Shown: positions 15,078-23,936, numbered from the stretch's first letter. The stretch: 64,000 nt of DNA from GSA-30 sp036384435 (GCF_036384435.1 NZ_DASVMI010000135.1:1-64000); one strand, 5' to 3'. The notes: a model not told the origin generated them from the sequence alone. Made by a program: numbers and translations.

Positions 15078-17513
15078 TCAGAAGAACGAGGCGCCAATGG
15101 TGACCATGAAGGTACGCGGCTCAAGCAACGAATAAGTCGGCGCGGTGGTGAACGCCTTCTGGCCGTTGATCGTGCCGCTTGCCAGCGTCGCCGAGTTGGT
15201 GGCATACACCAGGGCGTGACGGTCGGTGATGTTGGCGAGGTTGACCTTCACGTACGGGCTGCGGAACCACGTGGCGAAATCGTTGAAGTGGTAGCCCGTA
15301 CTGAAGTTGAACGTGGTGTAGCCGCCGCTCTTCTCCGTATTCATGAAGTCGCCGTAGAACGAACCATGGTAGCTCGCGCCAAGACTGGCCCAGAACGGAC
15401 CGTTGTCGTAGCTGAGCACCAGGTGGCCGAGATTACGCGGCGCATTGATCATCGTCTTACCCTTGGTCGGGTAGATACCATCGTCACCGGCGTTGAAGTC
15501 ACTCTCCAGCTTAGACTGCGTATAGGTGTATGAACCGTAGAGCTTGAAGTGTTCGAGGAACTTGATGCTGGCCTCGGCATCGAAGCCCTGCTGCTTCACA
15601 CGGCCAATCTGGGTCGAATAGCTCTCACCGGTATCCTGGTCGAAGCCGCTGACGGTACGGTTGCTGAAGTTGGCGCGGTAGATCTCGGCGCTGGCCGAGA
15701 ACACATCGTTATAGAAGCGCCAACCCAGGTCATTGTTCCATGACTGCTCGGGCTTGTTCGACGGACGACCGGTCACCAGATTCAGCGACACGGCGGTATT
15801 CACCGGTGCGCGATAGGTCTCGCCCACGCCGTAGAACAACTGGTTGTTCTCGTCGATCTGGTACTTGACACCCAGGGCCGGCGTGACCTTGTGATAGTTG
15901 CGATCGAAGTTGCTGCCGAAGGCCGGCGGATTGAAGCCGCCCTGGTTGCCCGGATACTCATAGGCATAACCTTCGCGTTCGGCATGCAGGTATGCGGCAC
16001 CCAACTGGAAGGTCCATTGGTCGGTGGGCGTCCAGGTATCGGTCACGAAGACCTTTTCGTTGGTGGTCTTGGTGAATTCGTTATAAGCCGACTGGATCTG
16101 GCCATCCGGGTAGAGCACGTAGTCCGAATCGCCCCAGATGTTGTCCGGCGTACCGGTCATATAGTTGGCCATGCTGTACGGCTCGCTCTGGTACTGGCGC
16201 GTGCGCTCATACCACAGGCCATATTCCAGGCTGTTGTCCATGCCCAGATCCTGGTTGAACTTGAACAGGATGCCCGGACGATACGTGGTGCTGCGGTTGA
16301 ACGAGTACACCAGTGCTTTCTTGCCATTCGGACCTGTGACGATCTGCCCGTCCTGGTTCAGGTCCTGGTGTGCGTTCTCGTTCTGGTTCTGCTTGGTGTT
16401 GGTGGTTTCGGCAAAGAAGCTGCTGCCACCGCCAGTGCCGCCATCGCCATACTGGAAGTACGGCACCACCGACAGGCGCAGGCTATCGGCCAGCTTGAAT
16501 TCGCCGTCCAGGCTGAACATGTAGTTCGAGAACAGGTTGTTCTTCAGGCCATAGTAGTTGGTATCGGCCGACTTGGCCTTGTAGGCCTCGTCCCAGTCCA
16601 GGAAGTAGTCGGACTTGGCCTGGGCCTTGGTCAGGTAACGGTACTGACTACGAGTTTCACGGTTGTACTGCAACGACGCGCTGATCGAGTTGTTGTCGTC
16701 GATCGTCCACAGTGCCTTGCCGTCCACTTTGCGGATATGCAGATCGCCCGCTCCGCGCCACTTGTCTGCCTTGTTGTCGGAGAACGAAATCCACGAACGC
16801 ACCGGACCCAGATCACCTGTGTTCAAGCGCAGGAACGTGCGGTGGTAATCGTGCGAGCCGTACGACTCGGTGAAATCCACGCCAGCCTTGTGCGACGGAT
16901 CGATCGTCGCCCAAGCGATGTGGCCGCCGGAGGCACCCGCATCGGGCATGTCCAGATCCGGCGTGCCCTGCAACACAGTAATGTCGCCCACGTTCTCCGA
17001 GTCGCCGTATTCGCTGGCGAACACAGCGTAGCTACCCGAGTCATTGATCGGCGCGCCGTTGACCGTCACGCCGATTTCGTTGGACTGGAAACCGCGGATC
17101 GAATAATTGCCGTCCGAGAGGCCGGTCACGTCGTCCGTGGTGGAGTTCACACCCGGGATCGTTGCGATCAACTGGGTGAAGTTACTGCCCGGACCGGCCT
17201 TGACGATGGCATCGCGGGTGATCGTCGACACGGCCTTGGGGGCTGTTTGCACCGACATCAGGCCACCGCCCAGCGACAGCGAATCGGCGCTGACCTGCAC
17301 AGCACTGAGCTGCTGCACGCTGCGCAGCGTGGCGTTGTCATTGGTGGTGTTGGAGGTGCTCGACGCATTGGCGTTGCCACGCTGTGCCGCAACCGTGCCG
17401 GCAGCCGGCTTGCGAGCGCCCTGGTTCTGATCAGTGGCGTCCTGGGCCACCGCCATGCTGGCGGACATAGCGAAGACAACGGCGATCGCCATAGAAAGAT
17501 GGGTACGTTTCAT
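15078..17513 (-). CDS. TonB-dependent receptor
   Basis: An 811-residue outer-membrane receptor. The signal peptide MKRTHLSMAIAVVFAMSASM is cleaved near AVAQ. A low-complexity linker rich in Asn, Ser and Thr follows (about residues 30-65). The plug has LSAVQVSADSLSLGG as TonB-box region, KAVSTITRDAIVKAGPGSNF, NYSIRGFQSNEIGVTVNGAP and DITVLQGTPDLDMPDAGASG. The barrel ends with ASFF. The plug resembles FecA-like and sugar or peptide receptors rather than siderophore receptors, but the ligand is not evident. The start at 17513 is set by the signal peptide. The upstream 650 bases hold paired inverted repeats that look like operators. No sigma/anti-sigma pair is adjacent. Confidence 0.88.
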   Translation of the reverse strand: MKRTHLSMAIAVVFAMSASMAVAQDATDQNQGARKPAAGTVAAQRGNANASSTSNTTNDNATLRSVQQLSAVQVSADSLSLGGGLMSVQTAPKAVSTITRDAIVKAGPGSNFTQLIATIPGVNSTTDDVTGLSDGNYSIRGFQSNEIGVTVNGAPINDSGSYAVFASEYGDSENVGDITVLQGTPDLDMPDAGASGGHIAWATIDPSHKAGVDFTESYGSHDYHRTFLRLNTGDLGPVRSWISFSDNKADKWRGAGDLHIRKVDGKALWTIDDNNSISASLQYNRETRSQYRYLTKAQAKSDYFLDWDEAYKAKSADTNYYGLKNNLFSNYMFSLDGEFKLADSLRLSVVPYFQYGDGGTGGGSSFFAETTNTKQNQNENAHQDLNQDGQIVTGPNGKKALVYSFNRSTTYRPGILFKFNQDLGMDNSLEYGLWYERTRQYQSEPYSMANYMTGTPDNIWGDSDYVLYPDGQIQSAYNEFTKTTNEKVFVTDTWTPTDQWTFQLGAAYLHAEREGYAYEYPGNQGGFNPPAFGSNFDRNYHKVTPALGVKYQIDENNQLFYGVGETYRAPVNTAVSLNLVTGRPSNKPEQSWNNDLGWRFYNDVFSASAEIYRANFSNRTVSGFDQDTGESYSTQIGRVKQQGFDAEASIKFLEHFKLYGSYTYTQSKLESDFNAGDDGIYPTKGKTMINAPRNLGHLVLSYDNGPFWASLGASYHGSFYGDFMNTEKSGGYTTFNFSTGYHFNDFATWFRSPYVKVNLANITDRHALVYATNSATLASGTINGQKAFTTAPTYSLLEPRTFMVTIGASFF

Positions 17514-17693
17514 TTTTAAAAGTCCGACATTCCAAGTGGTTGAATTAGCCAGCCGCATATCCCGGCCGATTGCGCGGTATGAGCCGATGCCCCTCGCCAG
17601 AAGGGAACCCTGTCGCATTCATGCAAGCCCAAACCTTTTGCAGACTCCAAAGCGCTAGAAGTCGCCCAACGAAATCTCGCAAGTATTTGCAAA

Positions 17694-17788
17694 GATTCGC
17701 AATTTCATGCCACTTAACGTAATTTTAAACGTTTTCTCTGGGCGTAAAAAAACCCGATCGGTCAAGATCAGGCAAGAAATTGCGAATC
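17694..17788. promoter_or_regulatory. Two 13-bp operator-like sites flanking the receptor promoter region
   Basis: GATTCGCAATTTC at 17694-17706 and its exact reverse complement GAAATTGCGAATC at 17776-17788 lie 82 bases centre to centre, close to eight helical turns. The first site adjoins further half-sites, CTCGCAAG and TTTGCAAAG (17675-17693). Between them is an A/T-rich stretch containing TAAAAT on the minus strand (17722-17727), a possible -10 for the receptor gene. The arrangement fits a repressor that loops DNA, but the regulator is unknown. Confidence 0.5.
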
Positions 17789-17803
17789 AGCTTTCCACTT
17801 CCT

Positions 17804-17832
17804 GATTTTCGGTCCCTATAATTCCGAAAATC
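17804..17832. repeat. 29-bp palindrome with TATAAT in its centre
   Basis: GATTTTCGG (17804-17812) and CCGAAAATC (17824-17832) are perfect reverse complements around an 11-base centre that contains TATAAT (17817-17822). It lies upstream of the two 13-bp sites in the receptor control region. No convincing -35 stands 16-18 bases from the TATAAT on either strand, so it may be an operator rather than a promoter. Confidence 0.45.
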
Positions 17833-18013
17833 GTGGCCGCGCTTTGCAACTACATTAGCATGGTTGCATACGAATTTGACAGTATTTTTACCATACGGTC
17901 ACGCCCGTGACAGGAGCTGGCTCACAGCCTGCAAAGCTCGCCCGCGCGACGCAAGCTTCTGCCTTCACCGAAGGAACCAGGCACCCCGATCGAGCCGCCT
18001 GATTGGACGACAC

Positions 18014-18126
18014 AGGAGCGATTTCAGTCACCATCCGAGTCGCGACGTGATCGCGGCTTTGGGGGCTTTAGCACCCCCCATCTGCGACTGGATCGCCGCT
18101 CCCACCACCACTGAAGTCGCTCCCAC
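18014..18126. repeat. Dispersed intergenic repeat, copy 1
   Basis: A 113-base element whose ends are imperfect inverted repeats, AGGAGCGATTTCAG and CTGAAGTCGCTCCCAC. Its interior contains GAGTCGCGAC, TCGCGGCTTT and CATCTGCGACTGGATCGC. The same order of blocks recurs at 39984-40096 and 42430-42541. It lies just downstream of the OlsF-like gene, so it could also act as a transcript end. Confidence 0.75.
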
Positions 18127-18162
18127 CAGCATCGCGCGGCCTCGGTATAACGAGCCGCCGCC

Positions 18163-19875
18163 TCATGCCCCGCCGAGATAACGCGAACGCTTGGCAGGCT
18201 TCAGGTTATCCAGATCCAGCATGACCAGGCCGTCGACGCAGCCGGAGAAGCCCGGATCCTCACCAAAGCCCAGAAACTGGACGCCCTCGGGCTCGACCAG
18301 GTCCACATACTGGCGATACAGCACTGGCAGGCTGACGCCCAGGGCATCCAGATGATGCTTGAGCTTGCCCAGGCCAGCGGTCGAGTCCAGCCCCTCCAGC
18401 GCATGGCGCACCAGATCAATGACCTCCTGCGAGACCACGAATGGCTGACGCGCTGACGCCAATCCCTGCACACCGAAATAGTGCTGGTAAGCCACGGCGA
18501 TCCATTCACGCGCTTCACGCGGCAAGTTCACCGACATGCTGACCGGGCCAAACAGGTAGCGCAACTCGCGATGGCGTTGCAGATATAGGCCGATGCCCTG
18601 CCACAACTGGTCCAGGGCACGCGAGCGCCAATAAGCCGGTGCAATGAAGCTGCGGCCAAGCTCCAGGCCCTGTGACAGGCGCGATTCCAGCGCAGGGGAA
18701 TAATTGAACAAGCTGGAGGTGTATAGCCCGGCCATGCCGCGCTCGCCAATCAGGCGGCCACCATGACCGAAACGATAGGAGCCCACCACGTGAAGGGCCT
18801 TGGGGTCCCACAGCACGAGATGTTCATAGTGCGGATCATAGGCATCGAGGTCGCGGCGCGCGCCAGTGCCCTCCCCCACCTTGCGGAAGGTCAATTCGCG
18901 CAAGCGCCCGATCTCACGCAGCACGACACTATCTGCCGAGCCCTTGAGCAACAGGATCTGCTTGCCATCATTGAGATCGGCCAGCTTTTCGGCCTGAGAG
19001 GCCAGCTCGGCGACAATGCGATCGGTCGGCTCCGGATGGGCCAATGGCGCCTGGCCACCGAAGATGAGGCCGCGGCGACGACCGACGCGGTAAACATGAC
19101 GGCGCATCAACTTGGCGGCCTGCTCGGTCGAGCCGCCGCTGCGTTCGCTTAGCTCCTCGGCGCTGACCAGCTTGCCGACGCTCACACCGATGCGTCGCTG
19201 CACGCGCGACACCGCCTCACGCGGCAGCATCGCCGTACTCAGCGGCTTGGCCAGCATCGACAAGCCGTAGAACATCGCCGAATTGCGGGCCGCCACATGC
19301 ACCGGCAGTACAGGCACCTTGCTGCGCAAGGCCATGCGGGCAAAACCGTCCGACCAGCGTCCATCGCGAACCCCGGAAGGTCCCATGCGCGACACTTCGC
19401 CGGCCGGGAATACGATCAAGGCCTCCCCGCGATCCAGCGCACGATAGACCTCACGCAACTTCGACGCCGCGCCCTTGCCGAATACGTCGACCGGCAACAG
19501 AAACCGGTTTAATTGCGGGATGGATGTCAGCCAGTCATTGCCGAGGATGCGCACGTCGCTGCGCACCGAGCCAACCAGTTGCAGCAGCGTCATCGCGTCG
19601 AGAATGCCCAACGGGTGGTTGGCTACGATGAGGACGCCGCCTTCCAGCGGAATATGTTCGCGCTCCCTGGGGGCAATTCGGTAAGACACACCCAGGTTGT
19701 CGAGGGCATGTTCGACAAAATCGAAGCCTTCATACGCGCCGCTGTCTTCCAGCGCGCGATTGAACCCGGCCTCGTCGGCCAGCTTGCCCAACATACCAGC
19801 CACCGGACGATGGATCTTGGGATGCTGTGCCAGCCATGGCAAACGTTCTTTGAGGGTCTGTTCAACGCTGAGCAT
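18163..19875 (-). CDS. Two-domain acyltransferase, OlsF-like (LPLAT domain fused to GNAT/OlsB-like domain)
   Basis: 570 residues with two parts. The N-terminal half is a lysophospholipid-acyltransferase domain with NHPLGILDA (residues 86-94, catalytic His87 and Asp93), FPAGEVSR (about 155-162) and a PVHVAARNS segment. The C-terminal half (about 300-560) has the OlsB-like GNAT pattern RELTFRKVGEGTGARRDLDAYD, followed by ELGRSFIAPAYWRS and GLYLQRH. In Serratia and Flavobacterium, OlsF proteins with this order of domains make ornithine lipid from ornithine and two acyl-ACPs. The same fusion is often annotated as hemolysin-like acyltransferase. Start and length fit. Ornithine-lipid synthesis is a strong inference, not proven; another N-acyl lipid is possible. 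Confidence 0.7.
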   Translation of the reverse strand: MLSVEQTLKERLPWLAQHPKIHRPVAGMLGKLADEAGFNRALEDSGAYEGFDFVEHALDNLGVSYRIAPREREHIPLEGGVLIVANHPLGILDAMTLLQLVGSVRSDVRILGNDWLTSIPQLNRFLLPVDVFGKGAASKLREVYRALDRGEALIVFPAGEVSRMGPSGVRDGRWSDGFARMALRSKVPVLPVHVAARNSAMFYGLSMLAKPLSTAMLPREAVSRVQRRIGVSVGKLVSAEELSERSGGSTEQAAKLMRRHVYRVGRRRGLIFGGQAPLAHPEPTDRIVAELASQAEKLADLNDGKQILLLKGSADSVVLREIGRLRELTFRKVGEGTGARRDLDAYDPHYEHLVLWDPKALHVVGSYRFGHGGRLIGERGMAGLYTSSLFNYSPALESRLSQGLELGRSFIAPAYWRSRALDQLWQGIGLYLQRHRELRYLFGPVSMSVNLPREAREWIAVAYQHYFGVQGLASARQPFVVSQEVIDLVRHALEGLDSTAGLGKLKHHLDALGVSLPVLYRQYVDLVEPEGVQFLGFGEDPGFSGCVDGLVMLDLDNLKPAKRSRYLGGA

Positions 19876-20118
19876 GACCGTCTCCTTAAGGACATATCAC
19901 GATCCTGGGGGCGGATTATGACAGCAAGGTGATGTTGATGGGACCAGGATCTTGCGATCGCGCTGTCCCTTGCCTGACAACAGTTAAGGAGATGTAGGAG
20001 TTGCCGTTGAGTAGAGCCCATGAGCCTGCATTCGACTCCGGCCTGCTTGTTTAGAGCATGACGGCCAGCCGGAATCTGCCAGACGCGCCCGGCTACCCCC
20101 GTCTCAGACCGAGCAGGC

Positions 20119-20730
20119 TCAAACCGCCAGATGCAGATAGGCCGCCACGCCTCCCAGGAACATCTGCACCGACAGTGCAATCAGCAGCATGCCCATCACG
20201 CGCTCCAGCGCCGTCAGCACACTTTCGCCCAGATAGCGGAACAAATAAGTCGAACACAACAGGATCACCGCCGTAGCCACCCAGGCTCCCAGCAGGGCGA
20301 TGGCCCAGTCGGCGGTGCGTCCTGGCTGCGTATTGGTCAACAGCAGCAACGCAGCCATCGCGGAAGGGCCGGCCACGCCAGGAATGGCCATCGGCACGAT
20401 GAATGGCTCGCCCTCACCCGGCTTGCCGAAGATGCCACCGCCGTCGGCCGGCGGAAACACCATGCGAATGCCAATAAGAAACAGCACGATGCCGCCAGCG
20501 ATACTGATCGACTCCTGTCGCAGTTGCAGCAGCTTGAGAATGTGCTGGCCGCCGATCAGGAAGGCCAGCAATACGCCCAGGGCAATGAGCAACTCGCGCG
20601 CCAGCACCCAACGGCGACGCTTGGGCGCCACATCTTTGAGCAGGCTCAGGAAAATAGGGATATTGCCCAGCGGATCCATGATCAGGAACAGCAGGATTCC
20701 CGCCGATAGCGTCGTCATCTGCGTTTCCAT
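20119..20730 (-). CDS. MarC family integral membrane protein
   Basis: 203 residues with six predicted membrane helices, typical of the MarC/UPF0056 family. The signature LFLIMDPLGNIPIFLSLLK lies in the first helix (about residues 14-32), and the second half-repeat shows VPMAIPGVAGPSAMAALLLL (about 112-131). The function of MarC proteins is unresolved; the historical link to multiple antibiotic resistance has not held up. The gene follows the SDR gene on the same strand after 27 bases, so grxD, the SDR gene and marC probably form one operon. Confidence 0.85.
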   Translation of the reverse strand: METQMTTLSAGILLFLIMDPLGNIPIFLSLLKDVAPKRRRWVLARELLIALGVLLAFLIGGQHILKLLQLRQESISIAGGIVLFLIGIRMVFPPADGGGIFGKPGEGEPFIVPMAIPGVAGPSAMAALLLLTNTQPGRTADWAIALLGAWVATAVILLCSTYLFRYLGESVLTALERVMGMLLIALSVQMFLGGVAAYLHLAV

Positions 20731-20757
20731 GACTTCAGTACGCCCCTGCCACGGCGA

Positions 20758-21534
20758 TCAAGATGAAATCTGCTGGCGCAAGTCCAGCAGCCTGCCGCGT
20801 GCCGGCGCACCTGCCTGGCTGAGCAGATAGACAATCGCTTGCGCGGTGTCATCAGGTAGTGGATGAATGGTCGTATCCTCGCCGAAGTAGGCCTGCTTGC
20901 GTATGGCGGTCCGCATGGGCGCGGGCAGGATCGCGTGCGTGCGCAGGCTGCTGCGATCGGTTTCCTCGTGGAGAATAGCCACCAAGCGCTCCAGGGCAGC
21001 CTTCGACACACCGTAGCCTCCCCAATGCGCCTTGCTCAACAGCGATGGATCATCCAGCACGAAGACGGCCGCGCTGTCGCTTGCCGATTGCAGCAACGGC
21101 ATGCAGGCCTGGGTCAGTGCAAACGCTGCCGATACATTGACATGCAGGGCACGCAACCAGTCGTCCGGCTTGTGCATGGCCAGCGGCGTGAGCCCGGTAA
21201 AACTGGCAGCCGCATGTACCACGCCGTCCAGACGCCCAAAGTCGCGCTGCAGGCCGTCCGCCATGGCGGCGTAATCGTTTGGCGTCGCCACTTCCATATC
21301 CAGTGGGTGGATCACCGGCTCAGGCAATCCTTCGGCCAACATCGCATCGTACAGTTGTTCAAGCTGGCGCTTGCGGCGGCCCGTGATCACCACGGTGGCG
21401 CCCGCCCTCGATACGGCACGCGCCACGGCAGCCCCCAGGCCACCGTAAGCCCCGGTGACCACGATGACACGATCGATCAGGCTGTCGTGGGCAGGCTGCC
21501 AATCGACGGGAAACCGCGTGGACACAAGACTCAT
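20758..21534 (-). CDS. Short-chain dehydrogenase/reductase
   Basis: 258 residues; a classical SDR Rossmann fold. It has the nucleotide-binding motif TGAYGGLG (residues 27-34), an Arg-rich segment GRRKRQ after beta-2 suggesting NADP(H), the HAAAS equivalent of NNAG (about 109-113), and the active-site YGVSK (about 172-176). The layout resembles YciK of E. coli, an uncharacterised SDR. The start codon overlaps the stop of grxD (ATGA), so the two are translationally coupled. The substrate is unknown. Confidence 0.82.
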   Translation of the reverse strand: MSLVSTRFPVDWQPAHDSLIDRVIVVTGAYGGLGAAVARAVSRAGATVVITGRRKRQLEQLYDAMLAEGLPEPVIHPLDMEVATPNDYAAMADGLQRDFGRLDGVVHAAASFTGLTPLAMHKPDDWLRALHVNVSAAFALTQACMPLLQSASDSAAVFVLDDPSLLSKAHWGGYGVSKAALERLVAILHEETDRSSLRTHAILPAPMRTAIRKQAYFGEDTTIHPLPDDTAQAIVYLLSQAGAPARGRLLDLRQQISS

Positions 21535-21857
21535 GGGTGCGCCGCCCCTTTGACGTCAGCCACCATGCGCTCGAGTTCGCCGGCGTTCTTGAGATCTTCG
21601 ATGATGTCACACCCCCCCATTAGCTCACCCTGGATGAAAAGCTGGGGAAAAGTGGGCCAGTTGGCGTAGTGCGGCAACGCCGCACGCATCTCCGGCTCGG
21701 CCAGCACGTTGACCGTATGAAAGTCCGCCCCGGCCTGCTTGAGGGCCAGCGCGGCGCGACTGGAAAAGCCGCACATGGGAAATTGCGGCGTGCCCTTCAT
21801 GAAGAGCACGATCGCATGTTCCGCCAAGACGGCCTTGATTCGTTCGTTAACGTCCAT
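21531..21857 (-). CDS. grxD: Monothiol glutaredoxin, Grx4 type
   Basis: 108 residues with the CGFS active site (Cys29) in KGTPQFPMCGFS, the WPTFPQLFI cis-Pro loop and GGCDI glutathione-binding motif. CGFS glutaredoxins bind a [2Fe-2S] cluster with glutathione and a partner and deliver it to target proteins, often with BolA. The start at 21857 gives the usual length; an alternative ATG five codons upstream (21872) is possible and neither has a clear ribosome binding site. It is the first gene of a likely operon with the SDR and MarC genes, and is divergent from sodB with 119 bases between. Confidence 0.92.
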   Translation of the reverse strand: MDVNERIKAVLAEHAIVLFMKGTPQFPMCGFSSRAALALKQAGADFHTVNVLAEPEMRAALPHYANWPTFPQLFIQGELMGGCDIIEDLKNAGELERMVADVKGAAHP

Positions 21858-21976
21858 AGCTGTGGATTTCATCATTACAATGCACGTAGCACCGTAGTGT
21901 ATCAGTCGAACCACGGCGGCCGTTCGGCCGCGCCGGTCCGACTCCCCCTAAGCCACAAGCCAAGGAGCCATCAGAC

Positions 21977-22555
21977 ATGGCGATTGAACTCCCCGCCCTG
22001 CCCTACGAAAAGAATGCCCTGGAACCCCACATCTCCGCCGAGACGCTGGAATTCCACTACGGCAAGCATCACCAGGCTTATGTCACCAACCTCAACAACC
22101 TGATCAAAGGCACCGAATTCGAGAATGCCGACCTGGTGGACATCGTCAAGAAGTCCTCCGGTGGCGTGTTCAACAATGCCGCCCAGGTCTGGAACCACAC
22201 CTTTTATTGGAATTCGCTCAAGCCAAATGGCGGCGGCGAACCGACCGGCAAGGTGGCCGACGCTATCAACAAGGCGTTCGGCTCGTTCGAGAAATTCAAG
22301 GAAGAGTTCACCAAGTCGGCCACCGGCAACTTCGGTTCGGGCTGGACCTGGCTGGTGCAGCGTCCGGATGGTTCGCTGGGTATCGTCAACACATCCAATG
22401 CCGCCACTCCGATCACCGGTAGCGACAAGCCGCTGCTGACTTGTGACGTGTGGGAGCATGCCTACTACATCGATTATCGCAATGCTCGCCCGAAGTACGT
22501 CGAGGCGTACTGGAATCTGGTCAATTGGGACTTTGCAGCCAAGAACCTGGCCTGA
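21977..22555 (+). CDS. sodB: Superoxide dismutase, Fe type
   Basis: A 192-residue cytoplasmic enzyme converting superoxide to oxygen and hydrogen peroxide. All four metal ligands are present: His27, His74, Asp157 and His161 (in DVWEHAYYIDY). Features such as FNNAAQVWNHTFYW and the Gln in NFGSGW favour the iron form. AAGGAG lies 9 bases upstream of the ATG. A long perfect hairpin ends the transcript. Confidence 0.96.
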   Translation: MAIELPALPYEKNALEPHISAETLEFHYGKHHQAYVTNLNNLIKGTEFENADLVDIVKKSSGGVFNNAAQVWNHTFYWNSLKPNGGGEPTGKVADAINKAFGSFEKFKEEFTKSATGNFGSGWTWLVQRPDGSLGIVNTSNAATPITGSDKPLLTCDVWEHAYYIDYRNARPKYVEAYWNLVNWDFAAKNLA

Positions 22556-22567
22556 TTCAAACAAGCC

Positions 22568-22616
22568 TGCCGGAAACAACAACGGGACCCTTGAGGTCCC
22601 GTTGTTGTTTCCGGCA
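22568..22616. terminator. 22-bp perfect hairpin after sodB
   Basis: Bases 22568-22589 and 22595-22616 are exact reverse complements with a 5-base loop (CTTGA). The 3' arm contains GTTGTTGTTT. The stem is unusually long for a simple terminator and works in both directions; it lies 13 bases after the sodB stop. Confidence 0.8.
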
Positions 22617-22659
22617 GATATTGTTGGGGAACGCCGCTCGCTTTGCTCGTGGTAACGTC

Positions 22660-22683
22660 GGCCGCTCATGCGGCCTGTAAAGC
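22660..22683. repeat. Short hairpin repeat, copy A
   Basis: GGCCGC-TCAT-GCGGCC followed by TGTAAAGC. A similar block (GGCCGCTC, CATGCG, CTGTAAAGC) is found at 34061-34087, also just downstream of a plus-strand gene. It may be a minor REP-like element. Confidence 0.35.
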
Positions 22684-22762
22684 ATAAAGAGCGAGCATTG
22701 GCCGCCTCAACTTCCACGCCAGACACCCTCGCTTGTCCACCTGGGCCAGGCCGACAAAATCG

Positions 22763-22781
22763 CAGACCGCATCGTGGTCTG
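22763..22781 (-). terminator. Probable terminator of purE-purK
   Basis: CAGACC / GGTCTG stem with a 7-base loop lies directly after the purK stop and is followed on the minus strand by CGATTTTG. The T tract is short, so strength is uncertain. Confidence 0.5.
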
Positions 22782-23936
22782 TTACTCCTTCGTGTAAAGG
22801 GGCGCTATCTGGTCCTGACGCTCCAGGCCTTGCGCAATCTTCGCGGCACGCGACGTCAGTAACTGCCTGTCTCGTGCACACACCGTCGCGTGACCCACCT
22901 TGCGGCCGGCACGGGGCTGCTTGCCATAGTCGTGCCAGTGGGCGTCTGGTGTGGCCAGCACCTGCGTTGCATCGGGAAGGTCGCCGATCCAGTTGAACAT
23001 GACCGAAAAACCGCGTGCCGAGGTATCCCCCAGCGGCATGCCCAGGACGGCGCGGACATGGTTTTCGAACTGGCTCGTCACCGCACCTTCGATGGTCCAG
23101 TGCCCGGAGTTATGCACGCGGGGCGCCATTTCATTACCCAACAACTGGCCGTCCTTGACGAACAATTCCAGGGCAAAGACACCGACGTAGTTGAGGCGCT
23201 CGGCGAGCGTTCGGGCCAGGCCCGTGGCACGCTCCTGCAATTGCTCGATGGCGGGCGCGGGAGCCAGGCTCAGCGACAGCACGCCATCGGTATGCCAGTT
23301 CTGCGTCAGGGGCCAGGTGCGGAAATCGCCATCACGACCGCGCACCGCCACCACGGACAACTCACGCTCAAAGGGAACAAACGCCTCCAGAATCAGACCG
23401 TGCGCCTGCGCCTGCGCTCCTAGCTCCACCCAGGCCGCATCGGCGTCATCCAGGCTGCGGATGCGAAACTGCCCCTTGCCGTCGTAGCCGAGTCGACGTG
23501 TCTTGAGGATCGCCGGCACTCCGACCTTCGCCAGTGCGGCGTCCAGGTCCTGGCGCGTGTCGACCGTCATGAAATCAGGCGTCGACAGGCCGCACTCCCG
23601 GAACAAGGTCTTTTCGGCCAGGCGATCCTGCGCCACAGCCAGCGCGTGCGGTGCGGGAAATACGTCGACGCGTTCGGCCAGACGTTGTGCCGACTCGGCC
23701 GGTACATTCTCGAAATCGAACGTGACCACGTCGACATCACCGGCAAAGCGAGCCAGTGCGTCGTTATCGGTCCAGTCGGCGGCGATCAACGGTGCCACCT
23801 GGCCCGCACAGGCGTCAGGCGCACTATCGACGACCAGGGTTTTCACGCCCAGCGGGGCTGCGGCGACTGCAAGCATCCGGGCAAGCTGGCCACCACCAAG
23901 AATGCCCAGAACGGGCTGGCGTCGCGGCGCATTCAT
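22782..23936 (-). CDS. purK: N5-carboxyaminoimidazole ribonucleotide synthase
   Basis: A 384-residue ATP-grasp enzyme of purine synthesis; it carboxylates AIR with bicarbonate and ATP to N5-CAIR, the substrate of PurE. Seen are the N-terminal GILGGGQLARMLA (residues 10-22), the FDFENVP motif, LKTRRLGYDGKGQ ATP-binding loop, and ELFV/NEMAPRVHNSGHWT catalytic block. The start overlaps the purE stop by 4 bases (ATGA), giving the usual purE-purK coupled pair. Length is normal. Confidence 0.97.
   Translation of the reverse strand: MNAPRRQPVLGILGGGQLARMLAVAAAPLGVKTLVVDSAPDACAGQVAPLIAADWTDNDALARFAGDVDVVTFDFENVPAESAQRLAERVDVFPAPHALAVAQDRLAEKTLFRECGLSTPDFMTVDTRQDLDAALAKVGVPAILKTRRLGYDGKGQFRIRSLDDADAAWVELGAQAQAHGLILEAFVPFERELSVVAVRGRDGDFRTWPLTQNWHTDGVLSLSLAPAPAIEQLQERATGLARTLAERLNYVGVFALELFVKDGQLLGNEMAPRVHNSGHWTIEGAVTSQFENHVRAVLGMPLGDTSARGFSVMFNWIGDLPDATQVLATPDAHWHDYGKQPRAGRKVGHATVCARDRQLLTSRAAKIAQGLERQDQIAPLYTKE

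Larger units (their letters stand above)
17514..18162. other. Intergenic region between the TonB receptor and the OlsF-like gene
   Basis: 649 bases without a supported gene. It holds the presumed promoter and operators of the receptor (17694-17832) and one copy of the 113-bp dispersed repeat (18014-18126). A short open frame at 17864-18181 on the plus strand has no recognisable protein character and runs through the repeat. The A+T-rich stretch 17700-17830 contrasts with the GC-rich surroundings, as expected for a promoter. Confidence 0.7.

Noticed and set aside
15891..17519. A 542-codon plus-strand open frame inside the second receptor gene
   Set aside because: Antisense shadow of the receptor; composition explained by codon bias, no motif.
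17817..17822. TATAAT as a stand-alone plus-strand promoter
   Set aside because: No -35-like hexamer at 16-18 bases and no supported plus-strand gene downstream; kept only as part of the palindrome.
17864..18181. A 105-codon open frame between the receptor and the OlsF-like gene
   Set aside because: It runs through the 113-bp repeat, has no ribosome binding site or recognisable motif, and its codon use is random.
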